A DNA stretch of 60,490 nt from UBA2658 sp964617335 (lineage in GTDB: Bacteria > Bacillota > Clostridia > Oscillospirales > Oscillospiraceae): NCBI GenBank assembly GCA_964617335.1, contig CAZTXG010000006.1, positions 1-60,490 of the forward strand, in the 5' to 3' direction. A program made the position numbers and the translations under genes. This document shows positions 43,370 to 52,452 of this stretch, in pieces; the first letter of the stretch is position 1, and each line of letters begins with the position of its first letter. The notes below the pieces were generated by a model that worked only from the letters and a program-made list of their open reading frames with translations, had not been told where the DNA came from and did not search any database.

Positions 43370-43433
43370 GAAACCTTAATCACTTCTTGTCATTTTAACT
43401 TATACAAGCCGTAAAACGAAAGGATACACTTTT

Positions 43434-44711
43434 ATGAAAAATCCGCTGTCCGCCGAAATACTCTCCGTTGGAACGGAGCTTTTACTTGGAAACACCGTAA
43501 ACACCGATGCAAGGGATATTTCCGTTTACCTCTCCGAGCTGGGGATAAACGTTTTTTACCACACCGTTGTGGGTGATAATCCCGAAAGGCTTAAAAGTGC
43601 CGTTTCCATAGCCAGAAATCGTGCGGATATTATCATAACCACCGGCGGCCTCGGCCCCACCTGTGATGACCTTACAAAGCAGGTGCTGGCCTCTGCCTTC
43701 GGTTTGGAGCTTGTTTTCCACGAGGATCTTGCCGAAGAAATGCGCCGTTATTTTAAAGAGACTATAGGCACAAACAGCATGACGGAAAATAACCTTCAGC
43801 AGGCTTATCTGCCCGAGGACTGCACAATTTTCCACAACGAATGGGGAACTGCCCCCGGCTGTGCCTTTGAACGGGACGGAGTTCATGTTATCATGCTGCC
43901 CGGCCCTCCCCGTGAGTGTAACGCCATGTTTAAAACCTGCGCCGAGCCTTATCTTCGCAGTCTGTCAGACGATGTTATATTCTCCCACAGCCTGCATATA
44001 GTAGGCAGAGGGGAAAGCAGTGTTGAGCAGCAGCTGCGGCCCATGATGAACGAGCTTACAAACCCCACCTTGGCCCCCTACGCCAAGGAAGGCGAGCTTA
44101 TGCTTCGGGTTACGGCAAAGGCAAAAACCGCCGCCGAGGCCGAGGCTCTGACCCTGCCTGTGGTGGAAAGACTGAAGGCCGAGCTGGGGGATATAATCTA
44201 TGGCATTGACGCTGAAAGTCTTGAGCAGGTTGTTCTTGAAAAACTAAAAGAAGGCTCTATGAAGCTTTGCACAGCGGAAAGCTGCACAGGCGGCATGATA
44301 GCAAAACGCATGACCGACCTTAAAGGTTCCTCCGAGGTTTTCTTAGGCGGAGCGGTCACATACTCTGAGGAAAGCAAGGTAAAGGTTCTGGGGGTGGACC
44401 CTTCCACCATAGCCGCCTACGGCGTTGTGAGCATTGAAACCGCAATGGAAATGGCCGAGTGCGCAAGGGAGCTTTTCGGTGCTGATATTGCCCTGTCCAC
44501 CACAGGTCTTGCAGGTCCCGGAGGGGACGGCTCCCACCCTGTGGGCACGGTTTTTGTCGCCCTTGCCACAGAGGATGAAACCTATGTCACCCAGCTAAGC
44601 GGCGGCTTTGGCAGGTCACGGGTGCGAAACTTTGCCTCAAGCTGCGCCCTTGACATGGCAAGGCGCTATCTTGACGGTCTGCCTGTCATTGTGGAATACT
44701 TTAAAAAGTAA
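43434..44711 (+). CDS. cinA: CinA-like protein (COG1058 domain plus nicotinamide-nucleotide amidase)
   Basis: 425 residues. The N-terminal molybdopterin-binding-fold domain starts EILSVGTELLLGNTVNTDARDIS and has ITTGGLGPTCDDLTKQ; this half has ADP-ribose/NMN-related pyrophosphatase activity in relatives. The C-terminal PncC domain (about residue 265 on) has CTAESCTGGMIAKRMTDL and TTGLAGPGGDGSHPVGTVFVAL and recycles NMN. The two-domain architecture is complete. SD GAAAGGA. Confidence 0.93.
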   Translation: MKNPLSAEILSVGTELLLGNTVNTDARDISVYLSELGINVFYHTVVGDNPERLKSAVSIARNRADIIITTGGLGPTCDDLTKQVLASAFGLELVFHEDLAEEMRRYFKETIGTNSMTENNLQQAYLPEDCTIFHNEWGTAPGCAFERDGVHVIMLPGPPRECNAMFKTCAEPYLRSLSDDVIFSHSLHIVGRGESSVEQQLRPMMNELTNPTLAPYAKEGELMLRVTAKAKTAAEAEALTLPVVERLKAELGDIIYGIDAESLEQVVLEKLKEGSMKLCTAESCTGGMIAKRMTDLKGSSEVFLGGAVTYSEESKVKVLGVDPSTIAAYGVVSIETAMEMAECARELFGADIALSTTGLAGPGGDGSHPVGTVFVALATEDETYVTQLSGGFGRSRVRNFASSCALDMARRYLDGLPVIVEYFKK

Positions 44712-44762
44712 GATTTTATTTAAGGTATTTGCCGAAAAACCCTTGCTTTTTATCCGTCCATA

Positions 44763-44791
44763 TTGCATTTTAATATGTGATGATGTAAAAT
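44763..44791 (+). promoter_or_regulatory. Promoter for the phosphoribosyltransferase gene (TTGCAT-17-TAAAAT)
   Basis: TTGCAT at 44763-44768, 17 bases, TAAAAT at 44786-44791; about 80 nt of leader. Confidence 0.55.
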
Positions 44792-44878
44792 AAGCAGAAT
44801 ATTACAGTCATGCTCATTTGCGGCAGGAGAAATCTCTGCCGCAACAAGGTTTTAAAAATTTTTAGGAGGAGACACTTA

Positions 44879-45436
44879 ATGCAAACCTACGAGATGGACA
44901 TAGCCGGCCTAAAACGCGAAATTCCCATTTGCCGCGTTTCCGACGATGTTTATATCGGCGCATTCATTATTTTTGGCGATGTTGAGCTTACAGTTCACTG
45001 CGCCGCCGAAATGCTAAAAATCGCACCGGACTACGACTACATAATAGCCCCCGAGGCAAAAAGCATCCCCCTTCTCTATGAGATGACCCGTCAAAGCGGT
45101 GACAACAAGTATTTTCTTGCAAGAAAATCACCAAAGCTTTATATGACGGAGGTGTTTAAGGCAGAAGTGCAGTCCATCTCCACAGAAGGTGTTCAAACCC
45201 TTTATCTGGACATCTTGGACGCAGAGCAAATTCGGGGCAAACGTATGCTCATAATAGATGACGTTATCTCCACCGGTCAGTCTCTCCGTGCTGTCGAACA
45301 GCTCGTGGAAAAAGCCGGCGGCATAGTAGCCGGAAGGATGTTTGTTTTGGCCGAGGGCAGCGCTGCTGACCGTGACGATGTGCTTTATCTTGCAAAGCTC
45401 CCCCTGTTTAACAGCGACGGCACTGTGAAAAGCTAG
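44879..45436 (+). CDS. Purine-type phosphoribosyltransferase (Apt-like)
   Basis: 185 residues from ATG 44879, preceded by AGGAGGA. The PRPP-binding motif is MLIIDDVISTGQSL (about residues 122-135), with DYIIAPEAKSIPLLYEMTRQ upstream as the PPi/base-binding part. Length and the EAKSIPL element fit the Apt/Xpt group; which base is used cannot be decided by eye. Monocistronic with its own promoter and terminator. Confidence 0.75.
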   Translation: MQTYEMDIAGLKREIPICRVSDDVYIGAFIIFGDVELTVHCAAEMLKIAPDYDYIIAPEAKSIPLLYEMTRQSGDNKYFLARKSPKLYMTEVFKAEVQSISTEGVQTLYLDILDAEQIRGKRMLIIDDVISTGQSLRAVEQLVEKAGGIVAGRMFVLAEGSAADRDDVLYLAKLPLFNSDGTVKS

Positions 45437-45445
45437 CCGTCTTAT

Positions 45446-45488
45446 AAAAAAAGCAAGCCGTTTCATATAGAAACGGCTTGCTTTTTTT
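45446..45488. terminator. Strong bidirectional terminator
   Basis: A perfect 12-bp stem GCAAGCCGTTTC / GAAACGGCTTGC with A-run before and T-run after, serving the phosphoribosyltransferase gene (+) and tadA (-). Confidence 0.93.
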
Positions 45489-45942
45489 ATGTTGATTTTC
45501 GCCTGTTTTTAAAGAACTTTCTCATAAGAGCTGCGCATTCTTCCTCTAAAACGGCTCCATAAACGGCAGGTCTGTGACCATAGCCCTCGGAAAAAAGGTC
45601 TATAACACTGCCGCAGGAACCAAGGTTTTCCTCCCTTGCGCCAAAAACCACCCTTGGTATTCTCGCGTTTATGATGGCGCCGGCACACATGGGGCAAGGC
45701 TCTAAAGTCACATAAATCGTACAGCCGGAAAGCCGCCAGTCCCCCTTTGCCTTACAGGCCTCGTCTATGGCGGATATTTCCGCATGGCCCAGAGCGCTTT
45801 TTTTCTCCTCACGGCTGTTGTGTCCCCTGCCTATCACCCTGCCGTTTTCGTCAATTATGACACAGCCCACGGGAACCTCACCTTTTTCGGCGGCGGTTTC
45901 GGCAAGATTTACTGCCATTTTCATATAATATTCATGCTGCAA
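45487..45942 (-). CDS. tadA: tRNA-specific adenosine deaminase TadA
   Basis: 151 residues. Zinc ligands and the catalytic Glu are in ALGHAEISAIDEA (HxE) and LEPCPMCAGAI (PCxxC). The opening YYMKMAVNLAETAAEKGEVPVGCVII matches TadA rather than cytidine deaminases. It makes inosine at position 34 of tRNA-Arg(ACG). Confidence 0.93.
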   Translation of the reverse strand: MQHEYYMKMAVNLAETAAEKGEVPVGCVIIDENGRVIGRGHNSREEKKSALGHAEISAIDEACKAKGDWRLSGCTIYVTLEPCPMCAGAIINARIPRVVFGAREENLGSCGSVIDLFSEGYGHRPAVYGAVLEEECAALMRKFFKNRRKST

Positions 45943-46002
45943 AAAAACACATCCCAGCTATACTTAAAGGCTTTGACCCACAAAGATCACAGTCGGCGAA
46001 GA

Positions 46003-47808
46003 TTATTCGTCAAGCTTTAAAACCGCAAGGAAGGCCTCTGTGGGTATGGAGACGCTGCCTAACTGACGCATCTTCTTTTTACCTTCTTTTTGCTTTTCAA
46101 GGAGCTTTTTCTTTCGTGATATGTCGCCGCCGTAGCACTTTGCCAAAACGTCCTTACGCATGGCACGAACCGTTTCACGGGCTATTATCTTGCCTCCTAT
46201 GGCCGCCTGTATAGGCACTTCAAAAAGCTGGCGGGGAATGTTATCCTTAAGCTTTTCGCAGAGCTTTCTGGCTCTTTCATAGGCCTTGTCCTTATGGGCA
46301 ATAAAGCTTAGAGCGTCCACCTTTTCGCCGTTTAGCAATAGGTCAACCTTCACAAGCTCCGAAGGCTGATAGCGGGAAAGCTCGTAGTCTAAAGAGGCAT
46401 AGCCCTTTGTTCTTGCTTTAAGGGTGTCAAAAAAGTCATAGATAATCTCGTTTAATGGCATTTCGTAATGCAGCTCCACAAGTCGGGTGTCTAAATACTG
46501 CATATCTTTATACTCCCCTCGCCTATCCTGACAAAGGGGCATAATATTCCCCACAAACTCCAAAGGTGTTATGATGGTCACCTTAACATAAGGCTCTGAT
46601 GCCTCTGCTATTGCCACAACATCGGGATAGTTGTGGGGGTTATCCACCCGAACCACAGTGCCGTCTGTTTTTGTAACATTATAGATAACTGAGGGCAAGG
46701 TTGTAACAAGATCCAGGTCAAATTCCCGCTCTAGACGCTCCTGAACAATTTCCAGATGCAGCATACCCAAAAAGCCGCAGCGAAATCCAAAGCCCAAAGC
46801 CACAGAGGATTCCGGCTCAAAGCTTAATGAGGCATCGTTAAGCTTGAGTTTTTCCAAGGCCTCACGAAGGTCGGGGTATCTTGAGCCGTCCTCGGTGTAA
46901 ACTCCGCAGTATACCATGGGTCTTGAAGGGGCATAGCCCGGAAGAGGCTCGGCAGCAGGCCTGTGAAGGCCTGTTACAGTGTCGCCCACCTGGGTGTCTG
47001 CAACATTTTTGATGCTGGCGGTAAAGTAGCCAACGTCTCCGGCGGAAAGCTCATCCCCCGGCTCCAGCCCCAAAGGGCGCAGATGCCCAAGCTCCAAAAT
47101 CTTATAGTCTGCTCCGGTGGACATAAGCTTTATTTCCATGTCACGTCGGATAACTCCGTCCATCACCCGTATATATACGATGACTCCTCGAAAAGCGTCA
47201 TACTGACTGTCGAAAACAAGGGCCTTTAAAGGCGCTTCGGGATCGCCTGTGGGAGGGGGAACATTTTTGACAATATCCTCCAAGACAGCTTCGATATTTA
47301 TGCCCTGCTTTGCGGAAATCTCCGGCGCGTCCTCTGCGGGAATGCCGATAATATCCTCAATCTCCGCCTTGGTTCGGGCAGGGTCTGCCGCCACAAGGTC
47401 AATTTTATTTATAACCGGCAAAATCTCAAGGTCATGACCCATGGCAAGATAGGTGTTTGCCAAGGTCTGGGCCTCAACTCCCTGTGAGGCATCCACCACC
47501 AAAAGCGCCCCCTCACAGGCGGCAAGAGAGCGGCTGACCTCATAGTTAAAGTCAACATGACCGGGGGTGTCTATAAGGTTTAGGGTGTATTCCTGACCGT
47601 CCTGAGCCTTATATGAAAGGCCGACGGCACGGGCTTTTATGGTTATTCCCCGCTCCTTTTCAAGATCCATATTGTCAAGAAGCTGAGACTCCATATCACG
47701 GCTGCTCACAGCACCGCATTTTTCAAGAAGGCGGTCTGCCAAGGTTGATTTGCCGTGGTCTATGTGTGCTATAATGGAAAAGTTTCTTATTTTGCTTTGT
47801 TCTGTCAT
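46003..47808 (-). CDS. lepA: Elongation factor 4 (LepA)
   Basis: 601 residues, the normal length. G1 AHIDHGKSTLADRLLE (residues 14-29), RGITIKA switch I, G3 DTPGHVDF, G4 NKID, G5 SAKQG; the LepA-specific C-terminal domain is complete (KKKLLEKQKEGKKKMRQLGSV). It acts on stalled or mis-translocated ribosomes. hemW and hrcA, frequent neighbours, are not present. Confidence 0.96.
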   Translation of the reverse strand: MTEQSKIRNFSIIAHIDHGKSTLADRLLEKCGAVSSRDMESQLLDNMDLEKERGITIKARAVGLSYKAQDGQEYTLNLIDTPGHVDFNYEVSRSLAACEGALLVVDASQGVEAQTLANTYLAMGHDLEILPVINKIDLVAADPARTKAEIEDIIGIPAEDAPEISAKQGINIEAVLEDIVKNVPPPTGDPEAPLKALVFDSQYDAFRGVIVYIRVMDGVIRRDMEIKLMSTGADYKILELGHLRPLGLEPGDELSAGDVGYFTASIKNVADTQVGDTVTGLHRPAAEPLPGYAPSRPMVYCGVYTEDGSRYPDLREALEKLKLNDASLSFEPESSVALGFGFRCGFLGMLHLEIVQERLEREFDLDLVTTLPSVIYNVTKTDGTVVRVDNPHNYPDVVAIAEASEPYVKVTIITPLEFVGNIMPLCQDRRGEYKDMQYLDTRLVELHYEMPLNEIIYDFFDTLKARTKGYASLDYELSRYQPSELVKVDLLLNGEKVDALSFIAHKDKAYERARKLCEKLKDNIPRQLFEVPIQAAIGGKIIARETVRAMRKDVLAKCYGGDISRKKKLLEKQKEGKKKMRQLGSVSIPTEAFLAVLKLDE

Positions 47809-47932
47809 ATTTTTACTCCGATTGTGAAAGATTATATTGCAGTCTGGGTATAAATTATTGTATCATATTAAAAGGCGACTTTAATACATTTTTTATTAAC
47901 ACTCGACTATTATTTTAACAAAGGCTATTAGC

Positions 47933-48400
47933 TTATGCTTTGTTTTCCTTATTTTCTTCTGCAGCCAAAGCTTGAAGAAGAGACAGCTCCGCTTCGGTCA
48001 TTTCCAGGGCGGCACTGGCAAGAAAAACTGTCTCGTCCCTGCCTTTAATATATCCGCAAAGCCTTTTTGCGCCGGCCTGCATATATGCCAAAGCTGCAGC
48101 TTTGGCAGTCATGTTGCCGCCTTCCTCCAAAAGCTCAAAAAGCTCTTTAAGCCATGGAAGCTCATGCTCTGTTTGTCTTTTGTGTTCAGCTTTTTCCGGC
48201 GGCATCCCAAGGAGAAAATCCGCCGAAACCCCGAAATATGCACAGGCTCTTTTAACAAAGGCAAGCCCCGGCTCCCGACTGCCGTTTTCATAGTGGGAAA
48301 GCAGGGCCTGACTGATGTTAAGCTCTGCGGAAAGCTTTCTCTGGCTAAGCTTTCTTTCCCTGCGAAGCTCTGCCAAAACGGCCCCAAAGCCCCTTTCCAT
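47933..48400 (-). CDS. XRE-family transcriptional regulator
   Basis: 155 residues. HTH at about residues 7-62: VLAELRRERKLSQRKLSAELNISQALLSHYENGSREPGLAFVKRACAYFGVSADFLLG. The C-terminal half is helical with no recognised ligand domain. It is transcribed divergently from the htrA-like protease, so local control of that gene is a plausible inference. Confidence 0.85.
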   Translation of the reverse strand: MERGFGAVLAELRRERKLSQRKLSAELNISQALLSHYENGSREPGLAFVKRACAYFGVSADFLLGMPPEKAEHKRQTEHELPWLKELFELLEEGGNMTAKAAALAYMQAGAKRLCGYIKGRDETVFLASAALEMTEAELSLLQALAAEENKENKA

Positions 48401-48466
48401 TTGCCCAACCGCCCTTTCTGCGCCCCCTTAACAAAGGCGAATTGTGTCCAAAAGCCTGACTATATT

Positions 48467-48495
48467 ATTATATATGTCAAATGAGTTTTTGTAAA
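48467..48495 (-). promoter_or_regulatory. Promoter for the XRE regulator (TTTACA-17-TATAAT)
   Basis: On the minus strand TTTACA (48495-48490), 17 bases, TATAAT (48472-48467), about 70 bp before the ATG. Confidence 0.6.
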
Positions 48496-48569
48496 CACAA
48501 ACATAGCCGAGCTTGAAAAGAGGCCTTTAAAAACTTTGTTAAAAAATATTTTTGTTTTTGTTCATTCAG

Positions 48570-48598
48570 TTGTCACAAATCCGTACTAAGCTTAGACT
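48570..48598 (+). promoter_or_regulatory. Promoter for the htrA-like gene (TTGTCA-17-TAGACT)
   Basis: TTGTCA at 48570-48575, 17 bases, TAGACT at 48593-48598, then about 45 nt to the ATG with GGGGAGG as SD. Confidence 0.5.
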
Positions 48599-48649
48599 TA
48601 AAGAAAACCGGATATCCGGCTTAGATAAATCACATGGGGAGGTTTTACC

Positions 48650-50080
48650 ATGAACGATAATATCAATAACAATATAGGTGGCACGGAAGAAGGAGCGGGT
48701 ACATCCCCTCAAGGCTCTGAATACCGCTTTAGAAAAGAGGATATACCTCATCATTCATATATGGACGCAAGCTATGCCCCCAAGGGAGAAGGCCCCGAGA
48801 CACCCAGAAGCTATTATACCCCGCCTGAGAAGCCTCCTGCCCCTAAAAAGAAAAAAGTGAAGAAAGAGAAAAAGCCCATAGGCATGGTTCAGCTGATTTG
48901 CGCCCTGCTGATTTGCGCCCTTTTAGGCGGTCTGGGCGGCGGCGCCATAGTTTCTTACAGGCTGGGTTCCTCTCAAAGCAAGGGCTCTGGCCCTGTCTCT
49001 CAAGGTCAGGTTGTGGTAACGGCGGTTCCCGAGGAACAAGCGCCCACAGCCGCTCCTGTGGTCACAGGCTCTGTGTTAAGCGGCTCGGAGATATATAGTC
49101 TTGGCTGTATGCAGGCTGTTGCCATCACAACGGAAATAACCTACACCAACTATTTCGGTATGCAGACCTCAACGCCTGTTTCAGGCTCCGGCTTTATTGC
49201 CACGGAGAACGGCTATATAGTAACCAATTACCATGTAATAGAAGAAGCCCAAAAAGGCGGCTATGATATTTCAGTTGTCTTATACAGCGGTGAAAGTTAT
49301 ACGGCAAAAATCATAGGCGTAGAGGAGCAAAGCGACATTGCTGTCCTTAAAATAGAAGCAACAGGCCTATCTGCCGCCACCCTTGGAAACAGCAGCAATA
49401 TGCAGGTGGGTGAAACAGTATATGCCATTGGAAATCCTTTGGGCGAGCTTTCATTCACTATGACCAGCGGCATGGTAAGCGCCTTAGACAGGGAGATTAC
49501 CACCTCCAGCAGCAGCACCGGTGCCTCCATAACAAACAATATGTTTCAGATTGATGCTGCCGTAAATCAGGGCAACTCCGGCGGGCCTGTCTATAATGAT
49601 AAGGGCGAGGTTATAGGAATTGTTACGGCAAAATACTCCTCCACAGGTGTTGAAGGCCTTGGTTTTGCAATTCCCATAAACGACGTAGCATCCATAGTAA
49701 ACGAGCTGACCGAAAAAGGCTATGTCAGCGGCAAGCCCAGCTTCGGCATTATAGCAACCACAGTGGAACAGTCTATCGCACAATACTTTAACATGGTGGA
49801 AGGGGCGTACATCTACTCAATTAACCCCGGAAGCTGCAGCGAAAACGCCGGACTGGCAGTGGGCGATATTATAACCGCCATAGACGGGGTCCAAGTGAAA
49901 AGTTCTTCCGACCTGACCAGCCAGAAGCGAAACTATAACGCAGGAGACACTGTCACCCTCACCATCTACAGAGCCGGCGAGTACCTTGATGTTGACGTGG
50001 TGCTGGACGAGGAGATTCCTGCAAGCAGCGTTTCAAAGTCCGAACCAAAGCCCCAGCCCTCGGCTGTTCCTAAGCAGTAA
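48650..50080 (+). CDS. htrA: HtrA/DegP-type membrane-anchored serine protease
   Basis: 476 residues. About 75 polar, Lys-rich cytoplasmic residues precede one membrane helix (MVQLICALLICALLGGLGGG, 79-98); the trypsin-like domain is outside. The catalytic triad is visible: His195 (TNYHVIEEA), Asp229 (QSDIAVLKI), Ser310 (NQGNSGGPVY). One PDZ domain follows (about 365-455, NPGSCSENAGLAVGDIITAIDG). It degrades misfolded envelope proteins, as HtrA/HtrB do in B. subtilis. Confidence 0.93.
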   Translation: MNDNINNNIGGTEEGAGTSPQGSEYRFRKEDIPHHSYMDASYAPKGEGPETPRSYYTPPEKPPAPKKKKVKKEKKPIGMVQLICALLICALLGGLGGGAIVSYRLGSSQSKGSGPVSQGQVVVTAVPEEQAPTAAPVVTGSVLSGSEIYSLGCMQAVAITTEITYTNYFGMQTSTPVSGSGFIATENGYIVTNYHVIEEAQKGGYDISVVLYSGESYTAKIIGVEEQSDIAVLKIEATGLSAATLGNSSNMQVGETVYAIGNPLGELSFTMTSGMVSALDREITTSSSSTGASITNNMFQIDAAVNQGNSGGPVYNDKGEVIGIVTAKYSSTGVEGLGFAIPINDVASIVNELTEKGYVSGKPSFGIIATTVEQSIAQYFNMVEGAYIYSINPGSCSENAGLAVGDIITAIDGVQVKSSSDLTSQKRNYNAGDTVTLTIYRAGEYLDVDVVLDEEIPASSVSKSEPKPQPSAVPKQ

Positions 50081-50130
50081 GAAAAACTCTGTGATTTTAA
50101 AAGCTTCATTTCTCTAAAGCTTTTAAACAT

Positions 50131-50163
50131 AAAAACCCAGTCTGTTTGACTGGGTTTTTCTTT
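50131..50163. terminator. Bidirectional terminator between htrA and ilvA
   Basis: AAAAACCCAGTC, loop TGTTT, GACTGGGTTTTT; suitable tails on both strands between converging genes. Confidence 0.9.
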
Positions 50164-50210
50164 TGTCCTATTAGTTTTTCAGTTTTATGCCGGTCAAAAA
50201 ATCAAGGATT

Positions 50211-51407
50211 TCAGTTTACAACTCTCAAACCGATGGAGTTTAGCTCGTTTTTTATTTCCAAAATCTGCTCAAAATCACGGGTTTCCACCTGCAAAGACAA
50301 AAAGCAGGAGTTTATGGCCATGTTTTCGTCGCTGCGGTTATACTGGACGGAAACCACGTTTCCGCCTTTTTCCGCAATGGTTTTTGATACCAGCTCCAAT
50401 TGTCCGGGCTTGTCTGTAAGGGCTATGACTAAATTTACGAACCTGCCGGATTTTAAAAGTCCGCGGTTTATAACACGGCTTAAAATGTTTACGTCAATGT
50501 TTCCGCCGGAGACAAGGCACACAACCTTTTTGCCTTTTATGTCAACCTTGCCGAACATGGCCGCCGCCACGGAAACTGCCCCTGCCCCCTCGGCAATAAG
50601 CTTTTGCTGCTCGATAAGGCTTAAAATCGCCGTTGCAACCTCGTCATCTGTGACAGTTACAACCTCGTCCACATAACGGCTGACAATTCCAAAGGTGTTG
50701 TCCCCCGGTCTTTTCACGGCTATACCGTCGGCAAAGGTTGAAACACATTCCAATTCCTCTATAAGCCCATGCTCAAGGGAATTGAGCATGCAAGGAGCGC
50801 CGGAAACCTGAACCCCGTATACCTTGCACTGGGGCTTAAGGCTTTTTACGGCATAGGCAAGGCCGGAAATAAGCCCGCCGCCGCCAATGGGGACTATAAC
50901 AGCGTCTATATCCGGAAGCTGCTCTAAAAGCTCTAAGCCTATGGTGCCCTGACCTGCTATTACGTCCTCGTCGTCAAAGGGATGGATAAACACCCTGCCC
51001 TCTTTTTCCTCCAGCTCCCGTGCTTTTTTGTAGGCGTCGTCATAGACACCGTTAACCAAAACCACCTGAGCACCATAGCGTTTTGTGGCTTCAATTTTGC
51101 TTATGGGCGCACTGTCCGGCAGACAAATTTTAGAGGAAATACCCTCCATAGTCGCCGCTCTGGCCACTCCCTGAGCATGGTTTCCGGCGCTGCAGGCTAT
51201 AACGCCTTTTTGCTTTTCCTCTTGGGAAAGCTGGCTTATTTTGTAATATGCCCCTCGAACCTTAAAAGAACCTGTTGTTTGCAGGTTTTCGGTTTTAAGG
51301 TACATTTCTCCTTCCGTGGGGATATTTGCGGCATAGATAAGGTCTGTTCGCCGGATAACGTTTTTCATGGTAAACGCGGCATGGTAAATCTTGTCCAGAC
51401 TAAGCAT
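50211..51407 (-). CDS. ilvA: Threonine ammonia-lyase
   Basis: 398 residues: PLP catalytic domain with the Schiff-base lysine in TTGSFKVRGAYYKIS (about 45-59), CSAGNHAQGVA, and the glycine loop VPIGGGGLISGLA; then an ACT-type regulatory domain (about 325-398, VNLVIALTDKPGQLELVSKTIAEKGGNVVSV). It deaminates threonine to 2-oxobutyrate. Length matches the single-ACT form found as both catabolic and biosynthetic enzyme. The upstream isoleucine-type T-box argues for a biosynthetic role. Confidence 0.92.
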   Translation of the reverse strand: MLSLDKIYHAAFTMKNVIRRTDLIYAANIPTEGEMYLKTENLQTTGSFKVRGAYYKISQLSQEEKQKGVIACSAGNHAQGVARAATMEGISSKICLPDSAPISKIEATKRYGAQVVLVNGVYDDAYKKARELEEKEGRVFIHPFDDEDVIAGQGTIGLELLEQLPDIDAVIVPIGGGGLISGLAYAVKSLKPQCKVYGVQVSGAPCMLNSLEHGLIEELECVSTFADGIAVKRPGDNTFGIVSRYVDEVVTVTDDEVATAILSLIEQQKLIAEGAGAVSVAAAMFGKVDIKGKKVVCLVSGGNIDVNILSRVINRGLLKSGRFVNLVIALTDKPGQLELVSKTIAEKGGNVVSVQYNRSDENMAINSCFLSLQVETRDFEQILEIKNELNSIGLRVVN

Positions 51408-51508
51408 AAAATCATTCCTTCTCTGCGTTGCAGATTTTCGTCTTTTTCAGCAGATATATGAAAATACATCGGCAGGTCTTTATACATCGGTGAAAGCTCT
51501 TTGAAAAA

Positions 51509-51775
51509 CAAAAAACTCCGTCTCTTAAAGAGACGAAGCTTTAAAAAAGTTCCGCGGTACCACTCTAGTTTGCTCAAAATGAGCCCCTCAAAGACGCCGT
51601 AAAGCGCCCGCCCCTGTAACGGGAGAAGCCCGGTGGAGCTTACTTTCGGAATAATCCCGTTTCGGCCCACAACTCCGAGGTGATACGAAATAAGCAGCCG
51701 CTGCCGCCTTGCACCCTCCGGCAGCTCTCTTTAAGCGGCGAACGCTTTTCCCTGTCCTCATCAATGTTTTTCACA
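51509..51775 (-). promoter_or_regulatory. T-box leader of ilvA, probably isoleucine-specific
   Basis: Read on the minus strand, the leader has a Stem I region with AGAGAGC and GGGTGCAAGG elements, the T-box AGAGTGGTACCGCGGAA (about 51567-51551) that pairs with uncharged tRNA, and a terminator CGTCTC/GAGACGGAG with a T-run at 51509-51535. The likely specifier is AUC (in GTATCACCTC), because a purine follows it, as is usual; ACC (Thr) in the next register would be followed by U. When tRNA-Ile is uncharged, read-through into ilvA is expected. Confidence 0.9.
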
Positions 51776-51780
51776 GTTAT

Positions 51781-51835
51781 AGTTTAGTGTGCAAAAGCAC
51801 AGCTAAACTATACAAGATTTTTTCTTGTATGTCAA
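51781..51835 (-). promoter_or_regulatory. Promoter of the ilvA T-box with nested palindromes (TTGACA-17-TATAGT)
   Basis: TTGACA (51835-51830), 17 bases, TATAGT (51812-51807) on the minus strand. The spacer is itself an inverted repeat (TACAAGA / TCTTGTA), and the region from the -10 onward forms AGTTTAG-TGTGC / GCACA-CTAAACT with a TTTT loop. Confidence 0.75.
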
Positions 51836-51885
51836 TAGTAATAATAATCAGTATTTACAAAATCCAAGACTGGATTTTGTCTGAT

Positions 51886-52374
51886 TCACTGTCTTTTATA
51901 TTCACAAAAAATATAGCTCAGACCCTCGTATTTCTTTTCCTCGCTTTGGCTTACAAGGCTCCAGTCATCGCTGTTGTCAAGGTCGGGGAAAAATCTGTCT
52001 GCCTCCGGTGAGGAAAAAACTTTTGTAACAAGGGCTTTTTCGCAAAAGGGGAGCATAGCCCTGTAAACCTCGCCGCCGCCTACGACAAATACATCCTCCG
52101 AGGGCAGCCCCGCCACAAGCTCTGCCGCCTGAACAGGCGATGTAACAGTTTCAGCCCCTTGGATGCCATAGCCCTCTTTCCCGCTTATAACTATATTCCG
52201 CCTGCCTTTAAGGGGCTTTCCATCCGGCAAAGACTCCAGAGTTCTGCGCCCCATTATTACAGTTTTGCCAAGGGTTATATCTCTGAAAAACTTTTTATCC
52301 TCAGGTATAGAAAATAAAAGGTCGTTATCTTTGCCTATGCCCCAGTTTTCACTTACAGCAACTATTGCCTGCAT
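51886..52374 (-). CDS. folA: Dihydrofolate reductase
   Basis: 162 residues. MQAIVAVSENWGIGKDNDLLFSIPEDKKFF carries the catalytic acidic residue (the Asp of PEDKKFF); IMGRRTLESLP binds NADPH and VFVVGGGEVYRAMLPF is the C-terminal cofactor block. It regenerates tetrahydrofolate consumed by ThyA, encoded 78 bp upstream in the same direction. Confidence 0.95.
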   Translation of the reverse strand: MQAIVAVSENWGIGKDNDLLFSIPEDKKFFRDITLGKTVIMGRRTLESLPDGKPLKGRRNIVISGKEGYGIQGAETVTSPVQAAELVAGLPSEDVFVVGGGEVYRAMLPFCEKALVTKVFSSPEADRFFPDLDNSDDWSLVSQSEEKKYEGLSYIFCEYKRQ

Positions 52375-52452
52375 GGTATATCCTCCTGATGTTTTTTACG
52401 TACAAATGCCGCCTTGTAGCTCATAAATCTAAGCTGTTTTAAGCCCTTAAGC

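Noticed and set aside
48401..48649. CRISPR, tRNA or phage attachment site in intergenic regions
   Set aside because: No repeat-spacer pattern, cloverleaf or integrase gene was seen here or elsewhere in the window.
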